Numbered from the stretch's first letter, positions 32,125 through 41,500 are shown. The stretch is DNA of 64,000 nt from Flammeovirgaceae bacterium SG7u.111 (GCA_034044135.1 CP139021.1:2309635-2373634), one strand, 5' to 3'. The notes: a model not told the origin generated them from the sequence alone. A program made the numbers and translations.

Positions 32125-33650
32125 ATATGAAACGATTTTTTACATTGCCCTTGTTAATTGCTGCCGTTTTCAGTTGTACAGCTCCCCAAAAAAAAGCTGA
32201 AGAGACTACGGTAGCGGCAGAAGGCTACGAAGAGAACTGGGAATCGATAAAGAAATATGAGATTCCGGAATGGTTCAAAGATGCCAAACTCGGTATTTTC
32301 ATTCACTGGGGACCTTATGCTGTTCCCGCATCAGTTTCCGAATGGTATCCTCGTTTGATGTACCAAGACCAGGTGCAGGTAAACCCTAAAGGCGACACGA
32401 CTAAAACAGAGCCTACTCAGGTATATCTCGACCATGTAAAAAAATATGGTCCTTTGGACGAGTTCGGTTACAAAGATTTTATTCCTGATTTCACGGGCGA
32501 GAATTTCAATGCCGAAGAGTGGACAGATATTTTCATAAAAGCAGGTGCCAAATACGTAGTGCCGGTTGCCGAGCACCACGATAGCTTTGCTATGTACAAT
32601 TCCAAAATCACCAAATGGAACTCGGTGAACATGGGACCTAAAAAAGATATTTTGGGTGAGTTGGCAGAAGCTGGTAGGGCTAAGGGCTTGAAAATTGGCG
32701 CTTCTTCTCACTTTGCCTTCAACTGGGATTATTTCAACAAAACTGGCGATGCGGTCAATCCTGAGTACAGTGATTTTTATGGCAGAATCCACGAGCCTTA
32801 TGCTCCTGCCGATGAAGAGTTCTTGGAACTTTGGTGGGCAAGAACAAAAGATATCATCGATAACTATCAGCCAGATATTTTGTGGTTCGATTTCGTGATA
32901 GATCGTCCAGAATACAAGCCTTACCACCCAAAGCTTGGTGCATATTACTACAACAAAGGTTTGGAATGGGGCAAAGAAGTTGTGCTTCAAAACAAAAACT
33001 TTCACGGGTTTGAGTCATTTCCTCCAGGTACTAATGTGTATGACCTTGAAAGGGGAAAAATGGCTGATATCCGCAAGGAAGCTTGGCAAACTGATACTTC
33101 TATTGGTAAAAACTCTTGGGGTTATGTAACCGATTGGATTACAAAAACTCCAAACACTATTGTAGATGACCTGATTGATATTGTGAGTAAAAACGGATGT
33201 TTGTTGCTCAACATAGGGCCAAAAGCAGACGGTACTATTCCCGAAGATCAGAAAGAAGTATTGATGCAGCTTGGAGGCTGGTTAGAAGTGAACGGAGAAG
33301 CTATTTACGGTACAAGGTACTGGAATACGTTTGGCGAAGGACCTACCGAAGTTGCTACGGGTCACCATACAGAGGGTAAAAACAAAGAGCTGACAGGAGA
33401 AGATTTTAGGTTCACCCAGAAAGACGGCGTAGTGTATGCCATTGCCATGGACTGGCCAGAAAAACCAGAGGCGGTTGTGAAAGCACTTGGTTCTAAAACC
33501 GAGTTCAACGATAAGAAAATCAAAGCTGTTTCCCTACTTGGCAACGATGTTGAACTTACCTGGGAACAGACCGAAGACAAATTGACGATTAATATGCCAG
33601 TTGAGAAAGTAGGCGATTATGCCTTTACTTTCAAAGTTGAGTTTGAATAA
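32121..33650 (+). CDS. GH29 alpha-L-fucosidase lipoprotein
   Basis: 509 residues. The signal peptide ends with VFSC (Cys19), a lipoprotein. GH29 features: WFKDAKLGIFIHWGPYAVP, VAEHHDSFAMYNS, the nucleophile Asp257 in ILWFDFVID, and SKNGCLLLNIGPKADGTIP. A C-terminal beta-sandwich follows from about 400. It releases alpha-L-fucose at the cell surface or in the periplasm, feeding the permease and dehydrogenase encoded just upstream. It overlaps the mutarotase gene by four bases and is followed by a terminator, so it ends the catabolic operon starting at 28011. Confidence 0.94.
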   Translation: MNMKRFFTLPLLIAAVFSCTAPQKKAEETTVAAEGYEENWESIKKYEIPEWFKDAKLGIFIHWGPYAVPASVSEWYPRLMYQDQVQVNPKGDTTKTEPTQVYLDHVKKYGPLDEFGYKDFIPDFTGENFNAEEWTDIFIKAGAKYVVPVAEHHDSFAMYNSKITKWNSVNMGPKKDILGELAEAGRAKGLKIGASSHFAFNWDYFNKTGDAVNPEYSDFYGRIHEPYAPADEEFLELWWARTKDIIDNYQPDILWFDFVIDRPEYKPYHPKLGAYYYNKGLEWGKEVVLQNKNFHGFESFPPGTNVYDLERGKMADIRKEAWQTDTSIGKNSWGYVTDWITKTPNTIVDDLIDIVSKNGCLLLNIGPKADGTIPEDQKEVLMQLGGWLEVNGEAIYGTRYWNTFGEGPTEVATGHHTEGKNKELTGEDFRFTQKDGVVYAIAMDWPEKPEAVVKALGSKTEFNDKKIKAVSLLGNDVELTWEQTEDKLTINMPVEKVGDYAFTFKVEFE

Positions 33651-33688
33651 AATTGGCAATTTTTTTCTAAGCTAGAAAGTTCATCTTC

Positions 33689-33725
33689 AAGTAACTCTAG
33701 GCTTTTGACTGGAGTTACTTTTTTC
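33689..33725 (+). terminator. Terminator after the first GH29 gene
   Basis: AAGTAACTC (33689-33697) pairs with GAGTTACTT (33712-33720), followed by TTTTTT. It closes the lactonase-to-fucosidase operon. Confidence 0.85.
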
Positions 33726-33757
33726 TATTCACATTTCACCCTATATTTTTATTTCAT

Positions 33758-35341
33758 ATGAAACCAATTACTCATTTACTTGGGTTATTTTTGGTATTCT
33801 CTATTTTTTCTTGCCAACAAGAAAAAACCAAAAAGCCTAATATCATTTATATTATGTCCGATGACCATACTACGCAAGCATTTGGCGTATATGGCAGCCG
33901 CTTGGCAGGGCTCAACCCAACGCCTACGCTCGATAAGCTCGCAGCAGATGGCATGTATTTTACCAATGCATTTTGTTCAAACAGTATTTGTACCCCTTCA
34001 AGGGCAACGATCTTGACAGGGCAATTTGGTCACGTAAATGGCGTCTACGATTTGGATGGACACCTTGACGAATCGAAGCAGTATTTGCCCAAGGAAATGA
34101 AAAAGCTTGGCTATGAAACTGCCATGATAGGCAAATGGCATTTGAAAGAAGAACCGGCTGCTTTTGATTTTTACAAAGTATTGAAATTGCAAGGAGATTA
34201 TTTTGACCCAACCTTTAGGGTGAGGGGAGAAAAGGAATGGCCTAATAACACAGAGAAACACGAAGGGCATTCTACAGACGTAATCACAGATCTTACCTTG
34301 GAGTGGTTGAAAGGAAGAGATAGTGAAAAACCATTTTTCTTGATGCACCACTACAAAGCGCCCCACGACATGTTCGAGTATGCCCCGAGGTACGAAGACT
34401 ACTTGGCTGATGTGGAAATACCAGAGCCCGAAAGCTTATTTACCCAACCAGAATTTGGCTCTGAAGCAACAAGAGGAAAAAATGATAGCCTGATTCATAG
34501 AATTGGGACATCTATTTCAAGCCGCCATGTAGTACGGAATTATGTGCAAGATTTTAAAATTGACACTACGCTCTCAGAAGTAGAGCAGACGAAGGCTGCT
34601 TACCAAGCTTACCTCAAAAAATACTTGCGCTGTGTGAAAGGAGTAGACGATAACCTCGCCCGTTTGTTCAAACACCTAGAAGAAACTGGGGAAATGGAAA
34701 ATACGATTATTATCTATACTGGAGATCAGGGATTTATGCTTGGGGAGCACGATTACATGGACAAACGTTGGATGTACGAAGAGGCGATGAGAATGCCGTT
34801 GATCGTTCGCTATCCTGAAAAAATTAAGCCTGGAACAGTTTCAACTGCGATGGTGAGCAACTGCGATTATGCTCCGTTCATGATCGAGCTGGCTGGAGGA
34901 AAAACTCCTGAATATATGCAAGGAAAAAGTTTGGTGCCACTTATGGATGGTACAAAACCTGCGGATTGGAGGAAATCAGTGTATTATAGATACTGGATGC
35001 ACCTCATGCACCACGACAACCCAGCCCACTTTGGTATCCGCACGGAAGATTACAAGTTGATTTTCTATTATGCTCAGCCAAGGCAGACGGAGAAAATAGG
35101 TACTCCATCGATGCCTTGGAAGAAAAACTCCTTTATGATAGAGCCTACCCCAGTTGCCTGGGAGCTTTATGACCTTAAAAATGATCCGAATGAAGTGGTG
35201 AATTTGTATGGGAAAGAAGGGTACGAAGAAATTACCCAGAGCTTGAAAGCTCAACTTAAGGAGCTTCGTGCAGAAGTGGGAGAGGACGATTCTCAGTTTC
35301 CTCATATTCAAGAGGTGGTGGAAGCTTATTGGGATAAATAA
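33758..35341 (+). CDS. Type I (S1) sulfatase lipoprotein
   Basis: 527 residues; signal peptide with IFSC (Cys19). Motif ICTPSRATILTG holds Cys78, the residue oxidised to formylglycine by a separate maturation enzyme not seen in this window. Metal-binding MSDDHTTQ near residues 33-40 and a late TGDQGFMLGEHDYMDKRW support an intact active site. S1 sulfatases remove sulfate esters from glycans; the position attacked cannot be read from sequence. It lies between the GH29 operon and GH28/GH43, in its own unit bounded by terminators at 33689 and 35370. Confidence 0.93.
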   Translation: MKPITHLLGLFLVFSIFSCQQEKTKKPNIIYIMSDDHTTQAFGVYGSRLAGLNPTPTLDKLAADGMYFTNAFCSNSICTPSRATILTGQFGHVNGVYDLDGHLDESKQYLPKEMKKLGYETAMIGKWHLKEEPAAFDFYKVLKLQGDYFDPTFRVRGEKEWPNNTEKHEGHSTDVITDLTLEWLKGRDSEKPFFLMHHYKAPHDMFEYAPRYEDYLADVEIPEPESLFTQPEFGSEATRGKNDSLIHRIGTSISSRHVVRNYVQDFKIDTTLSEVEQTKAAYQAYLKKYLRCVKGVDDNLARLFKHLEETGEMENTIIIYTGDQGFMLGEHDYMDKRWMYEEAMRMPLIVRYPEKIKPGTVSTAMVSNCDYAPFMIELAGGKTPEYMQGKSLVPLMDGTKPADWRKSVYYRYWMHLMHHDNPAHFGIRTEDYKLIFYYAQPRQTEKIGTPSMPWKKNSFMIEPTPVAWELYDLKNDPNEVVNLYGKEGYEEITQSLKAQLKELRAEVGEDDSQFPHIQEVVEAYWDK

Positions 35342-35369
35342 AGTCGGGTTTTGATATTCAATCAATGAG

Positions 35370-35409
35370 TTTTGCCTTGTTCATGATTATGTGTTCAAGG
35401 CAAAATTTT
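35370..35409 (+). terminator. Terminator after the first sulfatase
   Basis: TTTTGCCTTG (35370-35379) pairs with CAAGGCAAAA (35396-35405), followed by TTTT. Confidence 0.8.
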
Positions 35410-35437
35410 ATCGGCTAAGCATGCTTTTAAACTAAAA

Positions 35438-36850
35438 ATGAATATGAAAAGAAACTACTTTATTTTTTGCCTTTTTTCCCTCGGGCTTTTTGCAACATGC
35501 AACCCTCCAAAGAAGAGTTGGGATGTTCGGGAGTTTGGTGCAGTGGCCGATTCTGTAACTATGAATACAAAAGCTATTCAGCAGGCAATCGACGCTTGCC
35601 ACCAAGCCGGTGGAGGGATAGTTGAGTTGAAAGAGGGGGAGTATATTTCTGGTACTATCCTCTTGAAAGATAATGTGACCCTTTCGGTGAGCAAGGATGC
35701 CAAATTAATAGGAAGCCCCAACCCGATGGACTACCAAAGTATCGACCCATTTACAGATGCTACGGGTCAGTTGCGTGGGAAATGCCTTGTTGGATCTTTA
35801 AATGCTACCAATGTCGGGATAATAGGAGGTGGAGTGATAGATGGGCAAGGGGAGATGTTCAAGAAAGGCAAGCTGCTATCGACCATGAAAAAACTTGGGG
35901 TAGATAAATCTGAAATCAACGCGTATGCTTCAAACCGTCCTTTTTTAGTTCGTTTTGTAAAATCTACCGATATTGTAGTGGAAGACATTGAGCTGAGGCA
36001 ACCCGCCGCTTGGACGTGCCATTTTTTCCAATGCTCAAAAATCAAGGTGAACAAAGTCAAGATTTATAGCCACGCCCACAAAAACAACGATGGCATCGAC
36101 CTAGATTCAAGTTCCGATGGCATCGTCACCAACTGCGATATAGATGCAGGCGACGATGCCATTTGCTTCAAATCTACCAGCCCTGTTCCTACCCAAAACA
36201 TCCAAGTGTCCAACTGTAAACTCAAAAGCGATTGGGGGACTATAAAGTTTGGGACGGAATCGATGGGGGACTTTAAAAACATTACAGTGAAGAACTGCAA
36301 AATCTACGATACAAAGGGTGGGGGGATTAAAATTTTGAGCGTGGATGGAGCGAATATCAGCGACATCACTATTGATAGTATCCAGATGGAAAATGTGGAT
36401 ATGCCTATTTTTATCAGGCTTGGCGAACGCTTGCGAACGTATAGAGGTGCGCCTCAACAAGCCGTTGGCAGTATCACAAATGTGAGAATAAGCAATGTGG
36501 TAGCAACTGCCCGTAGCTTGGACGAGTCGAGGGTAACACCACCTTCGGGCGTATTTATTACAGGAACACCGAACCATAAAATAGGAAAAGTATCTCTCAA
36601 AAATATCCAGGTCAATTTGCCGGGTGGAGGCACAGCCGAGCAGTCTGAGCTTGAAGTGCCCGAAGATGAAAAAAGATATCCTGAATTCAGCTTTTTCGGA
36701 GTTTCGCCAGCTTCAGGTCTTTATGCCCGACACGTTCAATATTTATCCGTTGATGCGCTTTCTGTTTCCTTGGTTGCCAAAGACGACCGCCAAGGCTTTA
36801 TTTATTCTGATGTGGACAACAAGAATTTGAATGATGTTCAAATCGATTAA
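35438..36850 (+). CDS. GH28-family (polygalacturonase-like) lipoprotein
   Basis: 470 residues. Lipobox FATC with Cys21. An N-terminal pectate-lyase-type start (WDVREFGAVADS, KAIQQAIDACHQAGGGIV) leads into a right-handed parallel beta-helix. The GH28 acids are present: Asp218 in NNDGIDL and Asp239-Asp240 in GDDAICF. The usual GHG histidine block is replaced by WGTIKFGTES, and the RIK block reads GGGIKI. GH28 members hydrolyse alpha-linked uronates such as galacturonan or xylogalacturonan, and some act on rhamnose-uronate linkages. The lost histidine suggests a different subgroup. The gene is 11 bases before the GH43 gene, so they are co-transcribed. Confidence 0.87.
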   Translation: MNMKRNYFIFCLFSLGLFATCNPPKKSWDVREFGAVADSVTMNTKAIQQAIDACHQAGGGIVELKEGEYISGTILLKDNVTLSVSKDAKLIGSPNPMDYQSIDPFTDATGQLRGKCLVGSLNATNVGIIGGGVIDGQGEMFKKGKLLSTMKKLGVDKSEINAYASNRPFLVRFVKSTDIVVEDIELRQPAAWTCHFFQCSKIKVNKVKIYSHAHKNNDGIDLDSSSDGIVTNCDIDAGDDAICFKSTSPVPTQNIQVSNCKLKSDWGTIKFGTESMGDFKNITVKNCKIYDTKGGGIKILSVDGANISDITIDSIQMENVDMPIFIRLGERLRTYRGAPQQAVGSITNVRISNVVATARSLDESRVTPPSGVFITGTPNHKIGKVSLKNIQVNLPGGGTAEQSELEVPEDEKRYPEFSFFGVSPASGLYARHVQYLSVDALSVSLVAKDDRQGFIYSDVDNKNLNDVQID

Positions 36851-36861
36851 CTTTTTTAACT

Positions 36862-38208
36862 ATGAATTTGAAACAAGTTTTTTTCTCGATTTTTACCCTG
36901 ATTACTTTTAGCTATCAACTTCAGGCGCAAAACCCTTTGGTTACACATATGTTCACAGCAGACCCAACTGCACGGGTGCACGAGGGCAAGTTGTATATTT
37001 ATCCATCTCACGATGTGGTTCCTCCCGTAGGTATTGAAGCCCCACGCTTTTGTATGCCCGACTACCACATTTTTTCTTTGGAAAATGGGAGCACTTGGAA
37101 AGACCATGGAAGGGTGCTTGACCAAAATGAAGTGCCTTGGGGCGAGAAAAACTCTTTTGGGATGTGGGCGCCAGATTGCATTGAAAGGGATGGGAAATAT
37201 TACTATTACTACCCTGCCAAACCGAAAAATGACAAAGCTTTTCGTCGGATTGGCGTAGGTGTTTCTGATAGTCCGTCAGGCCCTTTCAAATGGGAAAAGG
37301 ATTTCATCAAAGGAGTATCGGGCATTGACCCTGGGCTGCTTTTAGATGACGACGATAAGGCTTACTTGTTCTTTGGAGGTGGCCACGAACTTTATGTAGC
37401 TCCTTTGAAAAAGAACATGAAAGAAATAGATGCTGAGCCAATTTTGGTCAAAGGCTTGCCAGCTGGTTACAAAGAAGGTTCTTTTCCTTTTAAAAAGGAC
37501 TCGGTTTACTACCTCACATTTGCCCACGTATTTGCTGATGAAGGGTACACGATTGGTTATGCCACTTCTGAAAATCCATTGGGACCTTATACCTACCAAG
37601 GCAAAATTATGGACAATATTGAGAATGGGACTAACCACCATTCTGTAGTGGAGTATGAAGGTCAATGGATATTATTTTATCACTGGTGGGATGTTAGTGG
37701 CTATAACAAGCTCCGTTCGATGCGAGCTGATTACATGTATTTTAAAAAAGACGGCACTATAAAAAAGGTAATTCCAACTATGCGGGGCATAGGAACTCCC
37801 ACTCTTGGCGATACTATTCAGGTGGATAGGTACAATGAGATCAGCAAAGCTAAAACTGCTTTTGTGGGTGGAGAAAATGAGCCTCTGGGCTGGATGGTGA
37901 CGGATGCCAGAATGATGGGTTATGTGAAATTTAACAGGGTTGATTTTGGAAAAGGCGAGGCGAAGAAAATGGAGGCAAGAATAGCTTGCGGCCAGCGAGT
38001 TGGAAGCTTTGAGGTTCGCCTAGGAAACCCAAAAGGAAAATTGGTGGCAGAGTTTCCCATAGAGTACACCGGAGGTTGGAATTCTTGGAAAACCATTGAA
38101 ACCGATGTGCTGGAATCAGTTTCGGGAGTTCATGACTTGGTGGTGGTCTTTAAATCGGATTGGGGTTCTACCAAATCGGTTAATTTGAATTGGTTGATTA
38201 TCAAATAA
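36862..38208 (+). CDS. GH43-family glycosidase with C-terminal carbohydrate-binding module
   Basis: 448 residues with a signal peptide ending LQAQ (residue 23). Five-bladed propeller features with the three catalytic acids are visible: Asp34 in TADPTARVH, Asp156 in SGIDPGLLL, and Glu205 in YKEGSFPF. A CBM6-like module (about 330-448) starts near WMVTDARMMGYVKFNRVDFG. GH43 enzymes act on alpha-L-arabinofuranosides, beta-xylosides or galactans; which one applies here is unclear. It is co-transcribed with GH28. The presence of both suggests side-chain removal on an acidic backbone. Confidence 0.88.
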   Translation: MNLKQVFFSIFTLITFSYQLQAQNPLVTHMFTADPTARVHEGKLYIYPSHDVVPPVGIEAPRFCMPDYHIFSLENGSTWKDHGRVLDQNEVPWGEKNSFGMWAPDCIERDGKYYYYYPAKPKNDKAFRRIGVGVSDSPSGPFKWEKDFIKGVSGIDPGLLLDDDDKAYLFFGGGHELYVAPLKKNMKEIDAEPILVKGLPAGYKEGSFPFKKDSVYYLTFAHVFADEGYTIGYATSENPLGPYTYQGKIMDNIENGTNHHSVVEYEGQWILFYHWWDVSGYNKLRSMRADYMYFKKDGTIKKVIPTMRGIGTPTLGDTIQVDRYNEISKAKTAFVGGENEPLGWMVTDARMMGYVKFNRVDFGKGEAKKMEARIACGQRVGSFEVRLGNPKGKLVAEFPIEYTGGWNSWKTIETDVLESVSGVHDLVVVFKSDWGSTKSVNLNWLIIK

Positions 38209-38249
38209 ATTGCAGTGTGTTATTTTACCTGATTGTTTAATTATGATCA

Positions 38250-38293
38250 GCTCGACTAATAACTGTTTTACTAAAAAAAGCTATTAGTCGAGC
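38250..38293. repeat. 12-bp perfect inverted repeat upstream of the second sulfatase
   Basis: GCTCGACTAATA (38250-38261) pairs with TATTAGTCGAGC (38282-38293) across a 20-base loop in the 106-base gap between GH43 and sulfatase. No T-tract follows, so a terminator is not the obvious reading; it may be an operator or an RNA hairpin near the ribosome-binding region of the sulfatase. Confidence 0.6.
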
Positions 38294-38314
38294 CTATAAA
38301 CCTTCTTCACAAAT

Positions 38315-39703
38315 ATGAAAACAAAAAAACATGTATTCCTAATAGCCTTGTTCATTGGGCTAGTTTCGTGTAATCTTTTTGCACAAGAAAAGCCAAATAT
38401 CATTGTGATATTGACAGATGACCAAGGTTGGAGCGATGTCGGATTCAATGGCTGCACAGATATTCCCACCCCCGCGCTCGATAAATTGGCAAGCGAAGGG
38501 GTGGTTTTTGACCAAGGGTATGTTTCCGCACCGTATTGCAGCCCGTCTCGTGCTGGTTTGCTTACGGGTAGGTACCAGTCCCGCTTTGGCCACGACTGCA
38601 ACCCTCCTTATATAGAAAATGGGGAAGAGGTGGGAACACCGCTTTCGGAAGTAATGATATCCGATTATTTGAAAGCAGGAGGCTACAAAACGTGTGCGAT
38701 AGGGAAATGGCACTTGGGCGATGCCCAAAAATTCCAACCCAACGAGCGAGGATTCGACCACTGGTTTGGCTTTAGCGCAGGCGGTACAAATTATTGGGGA
38801 TTTCCTCAAGGAAATCATAAAACAATTTATCGTAATAAGGAAAAGGTTGACCAAAAAGAACTGAGCTACCTCACCGATGACTTTACTGAGGAAGCAGTTT
38901 CTTTTATCAAAGAAAACAAAGACGATCCTTTCTTTATTTACCTGGCCTACAATGCACCCCATGCTCCAGATCATACCACAGAAGAGTATCTTGAAAAAAC
39001 AAAGCACATCGAATACGGAGGTAGATCAGTGTATGGAGCAATGGTTGCCGGAGTTGATGCCGGAGTAGGGGCGATTGATAAAACGCTGACCGAACTGGGC
39101 ATCAAAGAAAATACCATGGTCATTTTCTTGAGTGATAACGGCGGTAGGGCTGAGCACGCTGATAACCGACCTTACCGAGGGCACAAAGGGATGATCTTTG
39201 AAGGGGGTATCCGAGTGCCTTTTGTAATGACTTGGCCAAAAGGTTTGGAAGGCGGGAAGCGCTATGGTGAACCAATCATTTCTCTCGACATTTTGCCTAC
39301 AGCACTTGCCGCGGCAGGGATTGATAAGAAGCCGAAAAATAAGTTAGATGGGGTGAATGTTCTTCCTTATTTGAAAGAAGAAAAGAAAGGAATTCCTCAC
39401 GATTTCTTGGTTTGGCGAACAGTGAATGGCTTTGAGTACGGGGTAAGAAAAGGGAATTACAAGCTTTACAAATCGACGTACAAAGACAAGTTTTTACTGT
39501 TCGATTTGAGTAAGGATAGTTATGAAAGAAATGACATAGCGGAGCAAAACCCTAAGGTGGTAGCTGAGCTAAAGGAAGACTTTGAAAAATGGAACAAAGA
39601 CATGATAGCTCCACTTTGGCTGGATCCACATCCTGAAAATGTGATCAAAGAAGAGAAGAGGCTTCAGGAAACAAGAAGGAAATCATTGCATAAAAAGAAG
39701 TAA
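38315..39703 (+). CDS. Type I (S1) sulfatase, secreted
   Basis: 462 residues. Signal peptide with either a lipobox-like LVSC (Cys19) or normal cleavage after LFAQ (residue 24); the sequence does not settle which. Formylglycine motif PYCSPSRAGLLTGR with Cys75. Calcium ligands in ILTDDQGWSDVG near residues 33-42 and VIFLSDNGGRAEH. It is shorter than and distinct from the sulfatase at 33758, so two different sulfate positions are probably attacked. It is similar in layout to N-acetylgalactosamine-sulfatase-like S1 enzymes, but this does not fix the substrate. Confidence 0.93.
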   Translation: MKTKKHVFLIALFIGLVSCNLFAQEKPNIIVILTDDQGWSDVGFNGCTDIPTPALDKLASEGVVFDQGYVSAPYCSPSRAGLLTGRYQSRFGHDCNPPYIENGEEVGTPLSEVMISDYLKAGGYKTCAIGKWHLGDAQKFQPNERGFDHWFGFSAGGTNYWGFPQGNHKTIYRNKEKVDQKELSYLTDDFTEEAVSFIKENKDDPFFIYLAYNAPHAPDHTTEEYLEKTKHIEYGGRSVYGAMVAGVDAGVGAIDKTLTELGIKENTMVIFLSDNGGRAEHADNRPYRGHKGMIFEGGIRVPFVMTWPKGLEGGKRYGEPIISLDILPTALAAAGIDKKPKNKLDGVNVLPYLKEEKKGIPHDFLVWRTVNGFEYGVRKGNYKLYKSTYKDKFLLFDLSKDSYERNDIAEQNPKVVAELKEDFEKWNKDMIAPLWLDPHPENVIKEEKRLQETRRKSLHKKK

Positions 39704-39742
39704 GGTCTTTCTTGTCTGACGAGAAAATATATTCACGAATGC

Positions 39743-39910
39743 TTAGAAGCTGTTTTGAAATATATCTTCAAAATTCTTATGTGCTTCTTTTGGCGCATAA
39801 TTGCGTTAAAATCTCCGCAGATAGCTCCACTATCTTTGTCTATTTTGCCTTATTCTGCATCCAAAATAAGCGATAACAATTTTTAAATATAATTCCCAAA
39901 CAGCTTCTTA
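39743..39910. mobile_element. MITE-like element, 162 bp, with TTA target duplication
   Basis: Terminal inverted repeats GAAGCTGTTT (39746-39755) and AAACAGCTTC (39898-39907) are perfect, and both are flanked by TTA (39743-39745 and 39908-39910), as expected for a 3-bp target-site duplication. Beyond the ends the two halves remain imperfectly complementary, for example CTTCTTTTGG in the left half against CCAAAATAAG in the right, so the whole could fold as a long hairpin. There is no coding capacity. The parent transposon is not in the window. Confidence 0.65.
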
Positions 39911-39927
39911 CTATTTAACTTAACATT

Positions 39928-41430
39928 ATGAAAATGAAATCGCTGATTACACTAGCATTTTTACTGCTTGGTATGAGCCAAGCTTTTTCCCAAAAGTATG
40001 AAGCCAATTGGGAATCGTTGAGCAAACACAACGAAGCACCTGAATGGTTTTTGGATGCTAAATTGGGTATTTATTTCCACTGGGGAGTATATTCTGTTCC
40101 CGCTTTTGGCAACGAATGGTATCCGCGCTGGATGCACTTTGAAGGTCATAAGTTCTACAAACACCACGTAGAGAAATACGGCCCTCCGTCCGATTTTGGT
40201 TACCACAACTTCGTTCCTTTCTTCACTGCCGAGCATTTCGACGCAGAAGAATGGGCTACACTTTTCCAAAAAGCAGGGGCTAAGTTTGCCGGACCTGTAG
40301 CCGAGCACCACGATGGTTTTTCGATGTGGGATAGCGATATCACTCCTTTCAACAGTGCCGACAAAGGCCCTATGAAAGATATCACTGGTGAGCTTGCAAA
40401 AGTATTGAAAACCAAAGATATGAAGCTGATCACTACGTTCCACCATGCCCGTAACTTGCAGCGGCATGATACCTCGAATGTAGATGGGAAAGAGAATGCT
40501 TACCGTAACTCTCATTACCCGTTTTTTGAAGGAATGCCTCCAACATCTGACCGTGAAGACTTGAAATATTTGTATGGAAATATTGAGGCTGAGCAATGGC
40601 ACAAAGAAGTGTGGTTTGGTAAATTGAAAGAGGTAATTGATAAGTACCAGCCCGATATTATTTGGTTCGATTCGTGGCTGGATCAGATTCCAGAGAAGTA
40701 TAGAAAAGAGTTTGCTGCTTATTATCTAAACGAAGCTGAGAAGTGGGGGAAAGAAGTGGTGATTGTGAGAAAACAAGATGATTTGCCGCTCGACTTCAGT
40801 GTAGATGATTTGGAAAAGTCAAGGAAAAATAGATTAGAAGAAAAGTACTGGATGACGGACGAGACCATAAGCAAAGGAAGCTGGTGCTACACCGAAAACT
40901 TGGAAATTAAACCTGCTGATGATCTTTTGCATGTATTGATTGACATTGTAAGTAAAAATGGGGTGTTGTTGTTAAATATCTCTCCAAAAGCTGATGGAAC
41001 TATTCCTGACGATCAGCGAGGTGTGCTGTTGAAAATGGGTGCTTGGCTAGGTACCAATGGGGATGCGATCTATAGCAGCCGACCTTGGTATACCTTTGGT
41101 GAAGGACCAACAGTAGAGCCAGAAGGGCATTTCAAAAACCACCAAGCTTTTGGCAAGATCAAGTATTCTTACAAGGACATTCGCTATACAACCAAAGGCA
41201 ACCGCATTTTTGCTATGCCACTGGGAGTGCCTCAGGGGAAAGAGGTAGTGATGGAGGCATTTAACAAAAAAGACTTGCCTAAGAAGACAAAAATTAAATC
41301 GGTTAGTCTTTTGGGGGAAACTAAAACTATTCCTTTTGCCTTGGAAAAAGCAGGTTTAACCCTAGACGTTAGCGGTCTTGACTTTGATGAGATGGTAACT
41401 GTTTTTGAGATTATATTGGAAGAGAAGTAA
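39928..41430 (+). CDS. GH29 alpha-L-fucosidase, second paralogue
   Basis: 500 residues with a signal peptide ending AFSQ (residue 22), no lipobox, so probably periplasmic, unlike the lipoprotein GH29 at 32121. Features: WFLDAKLGIYFHWGVYSVP, VAEHHDGFSMWDS, FHHARN, nucleophile Asp248 in IIWFDSWLDQ, and VSKNGVLLLNISPKADGTIP. The two fucosidases clearly differ along their length, which suggests different linkages or stages (surface versus periplasm). The start is 17 bases after the MITE-like element, so that element may now form its upstream region. A terminator follows. Confidence 0.94.
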   Translation: MKMKSLITLAFLLLGMSQAFSQKYEANWESLSKHNEAPEWFLDAKLGIYFHWGVYSVPAFGNEWYPRWMHFEGHKFYKHHVEKYGPPSDFGYHNFVPFFTAEHFDAEEWATLFQKAGAKFAGPVAEHHDGFSMWDSDITPFNSADKGPMKDITGELAKVLKTKDMKLITTFHHARNLQRHDTSNVDGKENAYRNSHYPFFEGMPPTSDREDLKYLYGNIEAEQWHKEVWFGKLKEVIDKYQPDIIWFDSWLDQIPEKYRKEFAAYYLNEAEKWGKEVVIVRKQDDLPLDFSVDDLEKSRKNRLEEKYWMTDETISKGSWCYTENLEIKPADDLLHVLIDIVSKNGVLLLNISPKADGTIPDDQRGVLLKMGAWLGTNGDAIYSSRPWYTFGEGPTVEPEGHFKNHQAFGKIKYSYKDIRYTTKGNRIFAMPLGVPQGKEVVMEAFNKKDLPKKTKIKSVSLLGETKTIPFALEKAGLTLDVSGLDFDEMVTVFEIILEEK

Positions 41431-41453
41431 AAGGGTAAACAAAACCTGATTTT

Positions 41454-41500
41454 AAAACCCACCTCTTGCCTAGGCAGTAGGTGGGTTATCTATTTTTTTA
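41454..41500. terminator. Terminator between the second GH29 gene and the histidine kinase gene
   Basis: AACCCACCT (41456-41464) pairs with AGGTGGGTT (41479-41487), followed by a T-rich run on the + strand and by TTTT on the minus side. It marks the end of the polysaccharide region; the kinase reads toward it. Confidence 0.85.
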
